From Clostridiales bacterium VE202-01 (GTDB lineage: Bacteria; Bacillota_I; Bacilli_A; Erysipelotrichales; Coprobacillaceae): a DNA stretch of 57,889 nucleotides. A program made the position numbers and the translations under genes. Within the stretch, counting starts at the first letter, position 1; each line of letters starts with the position of its first letter. Below, one piece after another: positions 1 to 8,332 of this stretch. Where the stretch lies: assembly GCA_000508865.1 (NCBI GenBank), contig BAHP02000013.1, positions 1 to 57,889 of the forward strand, given 5' to 3'. The notes under the pieces were generated by a model. It searched no databases. It saw only the letters and a program-made list of their open reading frames with translations, and was not told the DNA's origin.

Positions 1-421
1 CCCTTGATAAGATATCTTTTCTTATAAATTTAATATCTCCATATTCTTCAATTAGTTCAAATAAAATTGATTCGTTTATATCTTTGATCATTTCCTGAAT
101 AGAATCATTAACACTTAAAAACTTTTGGATATCAAGATGAATCACATTATGTTTATTTATATGCTTTTGATATAATTCTGTTTGACTTATTTTTAAATCA
201 TTGAATATATCCGATGAATCACAGCCCTTAGAATAATAAGCCACTAACATATTAGCATCGGTACTCTTTCCAAACCTTCTTGGTCTTGAAACACAGATCT
301 TACAATCATTAATTCCCATCAAACTATTAGTATATTCTATCAGTAATGATTTATCTACATATATTGGATTCTTTGTCGCCTGTAAAAATGACATCTTCCC
401 TGGATTTAAATATATTCCCAT
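1..421 (-). CDS. AAA-ATPase-like protein, N-terminal part (cut by window edge)
   Basis: The frame is open from an ATG at 421 to the window edge, about 140 residues, with a good ribosome site (AAGGGTGA) upstream. The N-terminus reads MGIYLNPGKMSFLQATKN, then YVDKS, then the nucleotide-binding stretch SRPRRFGKST. This is the signature of the AAA-ATPase-like family (PF09820), whose members usually continue into a PD-(D/E)XK nuclease-like domain of about 500-550 residues in total. Only the ATPase start is visible. Members are common as multicopy genes in gut anaerobes and their role is unknown. The gene is separated from obgE by a terminator, so it is probably a separate transcript. Assignment rests on the motif and family style. 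Confidence 0.75.
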   Translation of the reverse strand, partial: MGIYLNPGKMSFLQATKNPIYVDKSLLIEYTNSLMGINDCKICVSRPRRFGKSTDANMLVAYYSKGCDSSDIFNDLKISQTELYQKHINKHNVIHLDIQKFLSVNDSIQEMIKDINESILFELIEEYGDIKFIRKDILSR

Positions 422-496
422 GCTATCACCCTTTCCATATCATTATACCATCTTTATATCTAAAACACTTCTTTTATTTTTCTAACTTTTTCGACA

Positions 497-547
497 AATA
501 ATAAAAAGGCTAAACAAAATAATCTGGTTAATTATTTTATTTAGCCT
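497..547 (-). terminator. Rho-independent terminator after obgE
   Basis: A 17-base near-perfect inverted repeat (507-523 against 531-547, 7-base loop, one C/T mismatch) is followed on the minus strand by a T-rich tract. It closes the obgE transcript. Confidence 0.8.
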
Positions 548-571
548 CAACATTATAAAATGATAATTTGA

Positions 572-1857
572 TTACTCATAATAATCAAATTCAAAATCCG
601 CAATAGCAACATTATCGCCATCTTTAGCTCCGGCATTTCTTAGAGCATCATCAACACCCATATTTCTTAATTTGATCAATAAACGTTTTAAAGAATCATC
701 ACTTACTAATGAAGTCATCGCTACCATTCTTTCAATCCGTTTACCAGTGATCTTCCAGTTTCCATTACCCAAATTATGTAATTCAAATGGTTTTTCTTCT
801 TCATCATTCATTGTATAAAGAACTGTATTTTCTTCGTCACTTTCTTCCAGTGTAAACGCTGGAGTAGCAGCTAAAGTATCTGCAATTGCATATAATACTT
901 GGTCAACGCCATCATGGATGATAGCACTAATTGGAAAAACTTTAACTTCATCACCAGCTAATTCTTTAAAACGAGCTAGATTTTCTTCAGCCCCTTCTTC
1001 ATCCATTTTATTAGCAACAACGATTTGAGGCCGTTCTAATAAACGATACTGATATTCACCTAATTCCTTATTTATCGTCACATAATCCTCGTACGGATCC
1101 CGACCATCAACAGCTCCCATATCAATAATATGAACGATTACCCGACAACGTTCGATATGTCTTAAAAATTGATGTCCTAACCCTTTGCCTTGCGCTGCTC
1201 CTTCAATCAGCCTGGTAAATCAGCCATCACAAAACTACGCCCATCTTTTACCTGTACTACTCCTAAATTTGGTACGATCGTTGTAAAATGATAATCTGCT
1301 ATTTCAGGACGAGCTCTAGAAACAACGGAAAGTAAAGTTGATTTTCCAACTGATGGAAAACCTACTAATCCAACATCAGCCAATAACTTTAATTCACACT
1401 GTAAATCAAATTTTTCCCCCGGTTCACCGCGTTCACAAATTTGCGGAGCCGGATTTCTTGAAGTTGCAAAACGGGCATTTCCACGACCACCACGACCCCC
1501 TTTAGCAATAACTACACGCTGTTTATCTTCAGTTAGATCTGCCATGATCTGATTTGTTTCCTCATTGATGATTACTGTTCCAACCGGAACCTTGATCAAC
1601 GTATCAATAGCATCTTTACCGTGCATTTTTTTAGCCATTCCATTTTGTCCTGAAGGCGCTTTATATAAACGATTATATTTTAAATCCAATAAAGTTGAAA
1701 GTGATGTTGTAGCTTCAAAAATGACACTACCACCTTTTCCTCCATCACCACCAGCAGGTCCACCTTTAGGAACATGAGCTTCACGTCTAAAAGCAACTGT
1801 TCCATCACCACCCTTACCGGCTTCAACTCTAATTTTTGCCTTATCAATAAATTGCAT
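572..1857 (-). CDS. obgE: GTPase ObgE/CgtA (one-base frameshift near 1209)
   Basis: Obg-family GTPase that binds the 50S subunit and links ribosome maturation to stress and, in Bacillus, sporulation signalling. Start is [17 protein letters not shown] at 1857, behind GGAGGTGG; the Gly-rich Obg fold ([13 protein letters not shown]) is followed by the P-loop GFPSVGKST and the G3 motif DLPG. There the frame hits TGA at 1207-1209. A shift of one base continues as [20 protein letters not shown] and on through NKMD (G4) to a C-terminal OCT-like domain, giving about 428 residues, the normal length. The missing base lies in the GGCTG tract where GGCCTG would restore the frame. Obg is essential, so a sequence error is likelier than a real mutation. 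Last gene of the rplU-prp-rpmA-obgE cluster; a terminator separates it from rpmA. Confidence 0.9.
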
Positions 1858-1895
1858 AAATCCACCTCTTTTCTTATTATTTACCAATCGATACA

Positions 1896-1918
1896 AAAAA
1901 ATCCCTTTTCAGGGATTA
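1896..1918 (-). terminator. Terminator between rpmA and obgE
   Basis: Hairpin AATCCCT/AGGGATT (1900-1906 with 1911-1917) followed on the minus strand by seven T. It can cut transcription of obgE relative to the ribosomal protein genes upstream. Confidence 0.7.
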
Positions 1919-1920
1919 AA

Positions 1921-2205
1921 TTATGCAGCTGGATAAACTGAAACTTTTTTTCTATCTCTACCAAGTCTTTCGAATTTTACGATCCCATCAACTGTAGCAA
2001 ATAAAGTGTCATCGCCACCTTTTCCTACATTAGTACCTGGATGAATTTTAGTTCCTCTTTGTCTATAAATAATAGATCCTGCTGTGCAAAATTGCCCATC
2101 AGCTAATTTAGCTCCTAATCTTTTTGATCTAGAATCACGACCATTTTTAGTTGACCCTACCCCTTTTTTAGAAGCGAATAATTGTAAATCTAATTTGAAC
2201 ATCAT
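1921..2205 (-). CDS. rpmA: 50S ribosomal protein L27 with cleavable N-terminal extension
   Basis: L27 sits at the peptidyl-transferase centre. The protein (94 residues) begins [20 protein letters not shown], i.e. it carries the Firmicute-type extension ending in the LQLFA|SKKG site that the protease Prp removes before L27 can work in the ribosome. The conserved body [11 protein letters not shown] and the [16 protein letters not shown] region follow. Two adjacent ATG codons exist; the first has the better spacing to GGAGGTG. It starts three bases after the prp stop codon, so the protease and its substrate are co-translated. Confidence 0.97.
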   Translation of the reverse strand: MMFKLDLQLFASKKGVGSTKNGRDSRSKRLGAKLADGQFCTAGSIIYRQRGTKIHPGTNVGKGGDDTLFATVDGIVKFERLGRDRKKVSVYPAA

Positions 2206-2208
2206 ATG

Positions 2209-2531
2209 TTACACCTCCACTTTAGATATTTCAATAAATTGTCCATAATCTTCAGCCATAGTATCCAAAGTTGTCTCAAGCGTCTCTAGCACCACTTGGC
2301 AAATCTCATCTACTTGTTTTACGATTATGTTTATATATCCTTCATTAACTTCGATCGTTCCAATATGATCATCTAAAAATCCTTTTTTAACTAGCATATT
2401 TAATGTTCCTATACTACTTGTAGAAACACCTGCACAAACTAAATCTTTGCCATAAACATCACTATTAGCATGACCAGTTATTTTGAAATTAATGATTTGA
2501 TTTTCTTTTTTTTAATTAATACTTTGATCAT
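2209..2531 (-). CDS. prp: Ribosomal-processing cysteine protease Prp (one-base frameshift at 2506-2513)
   Basis: Prp (YsxB) cleaves the L27 N-terminal extension. The ATG at 2531 overlaps the rplU stop codon as TAATG, indicating translational coupling. The first residues MIKVLIKKK run into an A8 tract (T8 on the plus strand, 2506-2513); one extra A restores ENQIINFKITGHANSDVYG, DLVCAGVS and the rest to the stop at 2209, about 106 residues, the family's normal length. The catalytic His (GHAN) and Cys (VCAGVS) are both present after the shift. Gene order rplU-prp-rpmA is the standard Firmicute arrangement. The frameshift sits in a homopolymer and is most easily a sequence error, since processing of the extended L27 seen next door would need an active Prp. 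Confidence 0.88.
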
Positions 2532-2839
2532 TATCCATTGATAGCATTGATTACTAATTTTGTATAAGGTTGTCTATGACCTTGTTTTTTGTGATAATGT
2601 TTTTTAGGGTTGTATTTATAAACAACAACTTTCTTTTCTTTACCATGTTTTTCAACAGTAGCTTCTACAGTTGCCCCTTCAACATAAGGAGCTCCTAATT
2701 TAGTAGTTTTATCACCAACTAATAATACTTTATCAAAAACTACTTTTTCTCCTGCTTCAACATCTAATTTTTCTACAAAAATAGTATCTCCAGCTTCAAC
2801 TTTGATTTGTTTTCCACCTGTTTCAATAATTGCGTACAT
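2531..2839 (-). CDS. rplU: 50S ribosomal protein L21
   Basis: 102-residue L21, starting [18 protein letters not shown] and ending in the basic RNA-binding tail [21 protein letters not shown]21 binds 23S rRNA in the large subunit. It is the first gene of the rplU-prp-rpmA set, read from a near-consensus promoter at 2938-2966 through a structured leader that resembles the Firmicute L21 leader. The GGAGGTG site directly precedes the ATG. Confidence 0.98.
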   Translation of the reverse strand: MYAIIETGGKQIKVEAGDTIFVEKLDVEAGEKVVFDKVLLVGDKTTKLGAPYVEGATVEATVEKHGKEKKVVVYKYNPKKHYHKKQGHRQPYTKLVINAING

Positions 2840-2931
2840 ATCGCACCTCCTATAAATATTCTAAGACTCGCCAACCAAGGCAGCATTGCTTTAATACCTT
2901 TTATGTGCGGTTGTAGCTAGAGGTCTACAAC
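2840..2931 (-). promoter_or_regulatory. Probable ribosomal protein L21 leader RNA
   Basis: The roughly 90-base untranslated leader of rplU contains the perfect hairpin TTGTAG/CTACAA and further G/C-rich stretches (CCGCAC, GCTGCC, GGTTGGCGAG) unlike the AT-rich surroundings. Bacillus rplU operons carry a known L21 leader that is thought to bind L21 and autoregulate. Position and structure fit; no covariance search was possible. Confidence 0.65.
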
Positions 2932-3707
2932 AGTTGCATTATATTAAATTTATGCCCTAAAGTCAATCTGTTTTTAGCTTTTTTTATTAAAAATTGTAAC
3001 ATTTGCCTTTCATTATATGTCTTTCCATCAATTACATAGATATTATAATAAGGTCGATAAAAATTAAAATTATAATTGATCTTACAATGCTTATACTGAC
3101 TACCCTGCATCCTTTTTAAATAAAGACGGATGATCATATATCGAAATTCTTTAATATATTCATAGTTAGCGTACAGTAAATAAAAATACACCAGCAAATA
3201 ACCAATCTTGTTATATAAGACGATTAATATCGATAAAGCAAACAAAGATATTTTTATTTGTAATTTGATTGCTTGATAATAATCTTTGATCAAAGACAAT
3301 AAAAGCAGTAAGATCTTAGAACCATCTAATGGATAAATAGGTAAAAAATTAAAAATAAATACCAAACGATTAACTTCTAATAAATACTGATTTTGAATAA
3401 ATATTTCAATTATAAAATAAATAGGTAAATGTACTGATAACCCTGCCATCAACATGATCAATTCTTCACAAACATGATGCATTCCATAATCATTGACACT
3501 TAAAAAAGCCCCAAAAGGAAATATCTCAACTTTTTCAATTTCAAAATTAAATTTTTTAGCAAAATAATAATGTCCATACTCATGAATACAAACAATCATT
3601 AAAGCACTAATATAATTAAAGAAATTATTATTTATAATACTAATCAAGATATACATCATAGTAAAAGGATGGATATACCAGTTATTCCATCCTTTGATAC
3701 TCTTCAT
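2925..3707 (-). CDS. spoIVFB: SpoIVFB-like intramembrane zinc protease (M50)
   Basis: Site-2 protease that in Bacillus cleaves pro-sigma-K in the mother cell. 260 residues, several hydrophobic segments, the zinc motif HEYGH (about residue 43) in a membrane span, and the second motif NFLPIYPLDGSKIL (about residues 120-133) that supplies the third metal ligand. It lacks a clear CBS domain but has a short C-terminal cytoplasmic tail. It overlaps the end of spoIVFA, the gene for its usual partner, and sits in the minCD-spoIVFAB-rplU order known from Bacillus. Function inferred from motif and synteny. Confidence 0.88.
   Translation of the reverse strand: MKSIKGWNNWYIHPFTMMYILISIINNNFFNYISALMIVCIHEYGHYYFAKKFNFEIEKVEIFPFGAFLSVNDYGMHHVCEELIMLMAGLSVHLPIYFIIEIFIQNQYLLEVNRLVFIFNFLPIYPLDGSKILLLLLSLIKDYYQAIKLQIKISLFALSILIVLYNKIGYLLVYFYLLYANYEYIKEFRYMIIRLYLKRMQGSQYKHCKINYNFNFYRPYYNIYVIDGKTYNERQMLQFLIKKAKNRLTLGHKFNIMQLL
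2938..2966 (-). promoter_or_regulatory. SigA promoter of rplU-prp-rpmA
   Basis: TTGACT, 17-base spacer, TATAAT on the minus strand, placed at the 3' end of spoIVFB and about 7 bases before the predicted leader start. Confidence 0.85.
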
Positions 3708-4254
3708 AACTTATCTCTTTACCAAGATAATCAAACTGCAAAATAAACTTTTCATTATAACTTCCTAGAACCATCCCTTGATCTACCTCATCATACAATG
3801 TCACCATTACATTATCGATTTCACTATAAGTGATCGTTACATTATTTTTACCTAAAATAACAACATGACTACCTAAACTTTCATCCGTTCCTACCTCGAT
3901 AACTCTCCCCGCTTCAATGCTTAAAACCTCATCACTATTATTTTTATAGTAATCATCTTTTACATGCTGATAACTGATTTCACTAGATACCGGGGTCTCA
4001 TTTGAAGGTAAAAACGAAAATAGCGTATCTGATAACCAGCTGGTAACCATTTTATAATTAGCATCATTTAAAATTATTTTCTTTAGATTTGAATCAGGGT
4101 TTAATTTAACATACGACATCGAAACTAAAACCACTAAAATCACGACCATAAATTTAACCATAAAATTATAAAACCGCTTAAAATTATCATCATTTAAAGG
4201 TTTTTGACGCCTTTTATGCATGCGTTTTCTTACATCATCAAGATCATTCATCAT
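3682..4254 (-). CDS. spoIVFA: SpoIVFA-like sporulation protein (degenerate M23 domain)
   Basis: 190-residue protein starting MMNDLDDVRKRMHKRRQKP, with one membrane segment (VVILVVLVSMSYV) and a C-terminal domain of LytM/M23 shape (EAGRVIEVGTDESLGSHVVILG). In Bacillus SpoIVFA anchors and inhibits the SpoIVFB protease until a signal from the forespore arrives. The M23 zinc ligands (HxxxD and HxH) are not visible, as in known SpoIVFA proteins. The ATG is chosen over an upstream TTG because AGGTGAT lies just before it. The end overlaps the next gene by 26 bases, supporting co-expression. Confidence 0.8.
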   Translation of the reverse strand: MMNDLDDVRKRMHKRRQKPLNDDNFKRFYNFMVKFMVVILVVLVSMSYVKLNPDSNLKKIILNDANYKMVTSWLSDTLFSFLPSNETPVSSEISYQHVKDDYYKNNSDEVLSIEAGRVIEVGTDESLGSHVVILGKNNVTITYSEIDNVMVTLYDEVDQGMVLGSYNEKFILQFDYLGKEISYEEYQRME

Positions 4255-4300
4255 ATCACCTAATTCATTATATGATAACAATTTATATTAAAGACTTAGA

Positions 4301-5080
4301 TCATGAATAAAAAAATCGACGAATTAAACTTTTCTTTTTATATTTCACATATGGAACCTGATGTCCTAATAAACGTTTTGCGATATTTAAAAAGCATGTA
4401 TGTAATAAGTGCTGCTGATCTAAAAAGATCGGTACACCACGATTATTAGCTTCTATCATATCATGACTATCATATACAATTCCCAATAACGGCAATGATA
4501 AAATTTCTTTAGCATCATCGATCGTTAACGAACGAGAACTTTCAATATCATCAAGATTAACTTTATTAACTACCATATTGATCGTATTAATACCTTTTTT
4601 CATCAATAGCCCCACAACTCTATCGGCATCACGTAATGATGATACATCAAGATTGACAACTACGATTGCTTCACTAGCTAACGATGCTGAATATTCAAAT
4701 CCTTTTTCAACACCTGCCGGACTGTCTACAATAATAAAATCAAAATCTTTACTTAACCTTTCAATCAAAGAATTCATTATCTTTGTATCTAAATTTTCAA
4801 ATGATAATGATTTGCACGACGGTAATAAACTCAATCCAGCTATTCTTTTATCTTTAACCAAAACCTGTTCAATTGTACAACGACCTTCAACTACATCATT
4901 TAAATCATAAACTACTCTATTTTCTAAACCCATCATAACATCCAAATTTTTGAGTCCAAAATCACCATCAATCAAACAAACTTTAAATTTAGAATACGCT
5001 AAAGCACTAGCCAGATTGACACTTATACTGCTTTTACCTACCCCGCCTTTACCAGAAGTAACTACTATAACTCTAGACAT
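4301..5080 (-). CDS. minD: Septum-site determining ATPase MinD
   Basis: Membrane-associated ParA-type ATPase that recruits MinC and places the division septum. 259 residues with the deviant Walker A SGKGGVGKSS at the N-terminus, the switch II DSPAGVEKG, and a C-terminal amphipathic membrane-targeting helix (KKSLIRRFFYS). It overlaps minC by 8 bases, giving the common minC-minD order. No MinE or DivIVA is encoded nearby. Confidence 0.96.
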   Translation of the reverse strand: MSRVIVVTSGKGGVGKSSISVNLASALAYSKFKVCLIDGDFGLKNLDVMMGLENRVVYDLNDVVEGRCTIEQVLVKDKRIAGLSLLPSCKSLSFENLDTKIMNSLIERLSKDFDFIIVDSPAGVEKGFEYSASLASEAIVVVNLDVSSLRDADRVVGLLMKKGINTINMVVNKVNLDDIESSRSLTIDDAKEILSLPLLGIVYDSHDMIEANNRGVPIFLDQQHLLHTCFLNIAKRLLGHQVPYVKYKKKSLIRRFFYS

Positions 5081-5648
5081 AAATCATGTCCCCCTTATCT
5101 AAGAATATTTCATTGTCTTTATAATAAAGCATCGTAAGTTCAAAACTTGTATAATTTTGTCGAGATACTCCATTAATTCTAACATGAGCATTTTTAAAAC
5201 ATTGTCCACTGATCTTCGCATCAGCATTCATTCCCTCAACAAAACCACACACTTTTCCCATCACATATAATTTTCCGCTAAAACGCACGATTGCTCCAGG
5301 ATTTATCTGTCCAATAATCAAAGTATCTTGATCTAATTCTAAAACCTCACCTGAATGAATCGTCTCTTCAATTACTTTGATCTTATTTTTATGTTCTTTT
5401 TTTATCATATTAATGCCATCAAATAACAAAACTTGTTTTTCAAATAATAGTTCTAATAATTTTGATAATTCATGAATACTCAAAATTCGACTTTTAAAAT
5501 CAAAAAAAGCCTTTGGATAATAACCATCACTTTTAAGTAATGGAGACTCTAAAAGACTTTTTAATTCACTTATTAAACTATTAAATTCTTGACTATCATC
5601 AAAAACAAAAACTAGATGACCATTAACCCCTTTTACTTTGATATGCAT
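5073..5648 (-). CDS. minC: Septum-site determining protein MinC
   Basis: FtsZ-polymerisation inhibitor. 191 residues: an N-terminal domain of about 90 residues (MHIKVKGVNGHLVFVFDD) and the C-terminal beta-helix that binds MinD (DTLIIGQINPGAIVRFSGKL, then MGKVCGFVEGMNADAKI). It overlaps mreD upstream and minD downstream, so mreC-mreD-minC-minD appear to be one transcript. Confidence 0.92.
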   Translation of the reverse strand: MHIKVKGVNGHLVFVFDDSQEFNSLISELKSLLESPLLKSDGYYPKAFFDFKSRILSIHELSKLLELLFEKQVLLFDGINMIKKEHKNKIKVIEETIHSGEVLELDQDTLIIGQINPGAIVRFSGKLYVMGKVCGFVEGMNADAKISGQCFKNAHVRINGVSRQNYTSFELTMLYYKDNEIFLDKGDMIYV

Positions 5649-6156
5649 TGATCTTACCCTCGAATCCTAATTTCTTATGGATAAAATATACTGGTGCAAT
5701 TAAAAATAAATTAACCGCTACAGTTGGCAACAAACGATTTATCATAAAAGTTATTATCGAAAGTTGCGTAATATTTGTTATCCACACTAACCAGTATAAC
5801 ACGATCTCTTGCGCGATTATTGTCACAATTACAGCGATATACATTTCTAAAAGGGTAAAAGTCGCTAATTTAGTATATTTTTTTCCTAAAAAAGCATATA
5901 AACAATACAGTAAAACATATATTAATAAACTATTAGCATAAACGATTGCATAATACAACCCTGTTACCGTTGCAAAAATATAGCGATGTTCATCACCAAT
6001 AGTATTATTCAACAAGGTAAACATCATCAAACCAATACAAGGTATAATTGTGATTCCCGATTTATCAAAATTAAAAGGAAGATAATAATTGATAACACTA
6101 TCAATTACAAAACTAAGCGCCATTACTAAATAATAACGATATAATTTTTTATTCAT
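5623..6156 (-). CDS. mreD: Rod-shape determining protein MreD
   Basis: Multi-span membrane protein (about 177 residues, five to six hydrophobic helices) directly after mreC, the typical mreCD order of the elongasome. Three ATG codons follow each other; the third has the best distance to AGAGGAA. Sequence identity in this family is low, so the call leans on topology and position. No mreB gene is in the window, although Bacillus has mreBCD together. Confidence 0.82.
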   Translation of the reverse strand: MNKKLYRYYLVMALSFVIDSVINYYLPFNFDKSGITIIPCIGLMMFTLLNNTIGDEHRYIFATVTGLYYAIVYANSLLIYVLLYCLYAFLGKKYTKLATFTLLEMYIAVIVTIIAQEIVLYWLVWITNITQLSIITFMINRLLPTVAVNLFLIAPVYFIHKKLGFEGKINAYQSKRG

Positions 6157-7002
6157 CATCATTTCCTCTAAAAACTACTGAAACATAACTCAAATCACTA
6201 AAATCCTCAGCCGGTTTAACTTTAAGGGTCTTGGTTGTACCATCATTAGAAACATCTATAACCTCAGCTGTTCCTATGTAAATTCCTTTAGGGGCTTTTT
6301 GATCACCACCTAAGCCAGAAGTAATAACCTTAGCATTATCTTCTAGTTTATCGACATCACTCAATAATGTTACCTCATAACATTTACTTTCAACATCATA
6401 ACGCTTTAATAAACCATAAACATTTTGGTCACCATTCATAATTTGACTGGTAAATCGGAAACAGGTTTTTCCGTTGTCAATAATTGAACAGTAGCACTAA
6501 CTTCAGTTACCGAAGTTACTTTCCCCACCATTCCTTTAGAAGCAACAACTACCATGTCTTTGCTTACACCAGCCATACTTCCTAAATCAATCGTTATTTC
6601 ATTGGTCCAGCTGCTGGCATCACGAGCAATGACAGTTGCCGTCTTTACATTATAATCAGTTGGTAAATGACTAAGATCTAAAGCTTTTTTCAAATCATCT
6701 ATTTCCCCTGATAAAACATCAGTATTAACTTCAACACTCGCATAAGCCGCTAATCTAGCTCTTAAAATCTTATTTTCGTTATAAACATCCTTTAATTCAT
6801 TGTATTCACTAAATAAGCCGCTTACAAACTCAATTGGTTTTTTTATCACATAATACTCTACTACAGCCACTGAATCACTGATCATTCTTTCAATTCCCCA
6901 TTGTGTTCTTGAAAAAATTAATGAGATACTTGAAAAAACAATAATTGCAATTGTAATTATCAAAATGATTCTTCTGTTTCGTTGTTTCTTTCGATTATTC
7001 AA
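6149..7002 (-). CDS. mreC: Rod-shape determining protein MreC (one-base frameshift near 6443)
   Basis: Elongasome scaffold protein, single membrane span (IIVFSSISLIF) then a coiled coil and beta-barrel periplasm-type domains. The start is TTG at 7002 with GAGGTGAT upstream. The frame stops at 6436 after TTEKPVSDLPVKL; one additional A in the AAA tract continues as IMNGDQNVYGLLKRYD to FRGNDDE at 6149, total about 284 residues, normal for MreC. The break is therefore a one-base deletion in a homopolymer, probably a sequence error, though a real truncation cannot be excluded from sequence alone. Confidence 0.87.
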
Positions 7003-7026
7003 ATTATCACCTCACATGCTGATACC

Positions 7027-7055
7027 ATTATAAGGCATTAATATAAAATAATCAA
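7027..7055 (-). promoter_or_regulatory. SigA promoter of mreC-mreD-minC-minD
   Basis: TTGATT, 17-base spacer, TATAAT on the minus strand, in the radC-mreC gap and about 25 bases before the mreC start. Confidence 0.75.
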
Positions 7056-7061
7056 TTAACT

Positions 7062-7739
7062 TTAGACTTCAATAATTTCTTTTGAAGCAAAACTATAAAA
7101 TTTATTTCTTCCAATTATTAAATGATCGATAACTTCAATTTCCAATTCTTCAGCCATTTTATATAAACGTTTCGTCGTTTCAACATCTTCTGATGAAGGT
7201 GTAGGATTACCTGAAGGATGATTATGAATCACCATGATTCGACTACTGCCACATATCAGTGCTTCTTTAAATAGCTCACGTCCACTAATAATTGAAATAT
7301 TGTTACTTCCAATAAATACTGTTTTTTCCTTCATCACTTCTAATCTTGAATTCAAACATAAAATTATTACTTTTTCCTGTTGTTCAAACATCAATTTATC
7401 TTTAACGAGATTATAACCATCGATCGGTTCTTTAATAACTGACGATATTCCTTGTACTTGTCTTAATCTTTTTGTAAGTTCAATTACTGCCAATATTTCA
7501 ATGGCTTTAGCCTTCTTGATTCCCTTGATCAAAACAAGCTGATGATAAGTTATATCTTTTAAATAAGCTAAGCCCCCAACTTCATTGATCAATCGCTGCG
7601 CCAACTCTAAAACTGACTCCTGCTTATTACCTGTCCGTAAAATCAAAGCAAGTAATTCAACATTACTCAAACTTTCAATTCCGTAATAATAAGCTTTTTC
7701 TCGTGGTCGTTCTTCTTGGGGATAATTTTTTATTTTCAT
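7062..7739 (-). CDS. radC: RadC/YeaB-type JAB-domain protein
   Basis: 225-residue RadC family protein. An N-terminal helix-hairpin-helix region (LVLIKGIKKAKAIEIL) precedes the JAB/MPN metal motif HNHPSGNPTPSSED. Despite the name, its DNA-repair role is unproven; MPN+ residues suggest a metal-dependent hydrolase. It overlaps the SPOR-domain gene upstream by four bases, the same neighbourhood as in Bacillus (spoIIB-maf-radC-mre). Confidence 0.93.
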   Translation of the reverse strand: MKIKNYPQEERPREKAYYYGIESLSNVELLALILRTGNKQESVLELAQRLINEVGGLAYLKDITYHQLVLIKGIKKAKAIEILAVIELTKRLRQVQGISSVIKEPIDGYNLVKDKLMFEQQEKVIILCLNSRLEVMKEKTVFIGSNNISIISGRELFKEALICGSSRIMVIHNHPSGNPTPSSEDVETTKRLYKMAEELEIEVIDHLIIGRNKFYSFASKEIIEV

Positions 7740-8122
7740 GATCCTAGCTCATTAATGATGGCTTCATAATTTTGCTGTTCAATAACTTCTTTAAAACTAC
7801 TATCAAATTGTACTTGTTTGATCACACAGGTAATTCCCTTTTCACTAATTGTATTTCCCATCTTTTTAGCCTCCTCTTCATCTAAAAATATTCCAGTAAT
7901 AACAACAAAATTATTATCTTTTTGATACTTATAATTCGGTTGCTGCAATTCCGTTAATTTTGCTACCATTTCATTGGCATTTTCATCCTGCTTATAAATT
8001 CCTACCTGCACTATGTAAGCATTGATCTTACTTTGAATAGATGAAAAAAACTTTAGATAAAATCCTCCAAACAATAATGATAAAAGCATTGATACGACAA
8101 CAACTAACCTAACTACCTTCAT
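7736..8122 (-). CDS. SPOR-domain membrane protein, SpoIIB-like by position
   Basis: 128 residues: an N-terminal membrane anchor (VVRLVVVVSMLLSLLFGGF) and an external domain beginning YIVQVGIYKQDENANEM, the beta-strand pattern of a SPOR peptidoglycan-binding domain. The ATG at 8122 is chosen for the GGAGGTGG site. SPOR domains bind denuded glycan at septa. In Bacillus the SPOR-domain engulfment protein SpoIIB lies at exactly this place, upstream of radC; this shorter protein may be its counterpart, which is inference from synteny. Confidence 0.72.
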   Translation of the reverse strand: MKVVRLVVVVSMLLSLLFGGFYLKFFSSIQSKINAYIVQVGIYKQDENANEMVAKLTELQQPNYKYQKDNNFVVITGIFLDEEEAKKMGNTISEKGITCVIKQVQFDSSFKEVIEQQNYEAIINELGS

Positions 8123-8160
8123 ATTCCACCTCCAATAAAGAATATGCATATAGTTATAAA

Positions 8161-8188
8161 ATATGAAAGGCTTTTTAGCCTTTCATAT
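8161..8188. terminator. Bidirectional terminator after the small peptide pair
   Basis: Twelve-base perfect inverted repeat ATATGAAAGGCT/AGCCTTTCATAT with a four-base loop. It ends the short transcript of the two peptide genes before the SPOR-domain gene. Confidence 0.75.
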
Positions 8189-8331
8189 TAACGACCTCTC
8201 GTAACCGAATAATGACTTCTTATTACTCTTGCTACATTGACTGCTCCGCTAACAGCAATCAATGTAATAATAAAAGGTAAAGCAAACCCACCACTGACTT
8301 GTTTTTGTGATGCAACAGGCAATTCTTTCAT
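8188..8331 (-). CDS. Small GG-leader peptide B (bacteriocin/pheromone-like)
   Basis: 47 residues starting MKELPVASQKQVSGG, followed by a hydrophobic stretch (FALPFIITLIAVSGAV) and a basic C-terminus. The leader, an acidic/polar segment ending in Gly-Gly, is the cleavage signal used by peptidase-containing ABC exporters for class II bacteriocins and peptide pheromones. It starts one base after the stop of peptide A (TAAaATG), so the two are translationally coupled. The two leaders share the pattern MxELxxxSQxQ(I/V)SGG. No exporter or immunity gene is adjacent. Function is inferred; the ORF itself is well supported by coupling and the terminator. Confidence 0.65.
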   Translation of the reverse strand: MKELPVASQKQVSGGFALPFIITLIAVSGAVNVARVIRSHYSVTRGR

Positions 8332-8332
8332 T

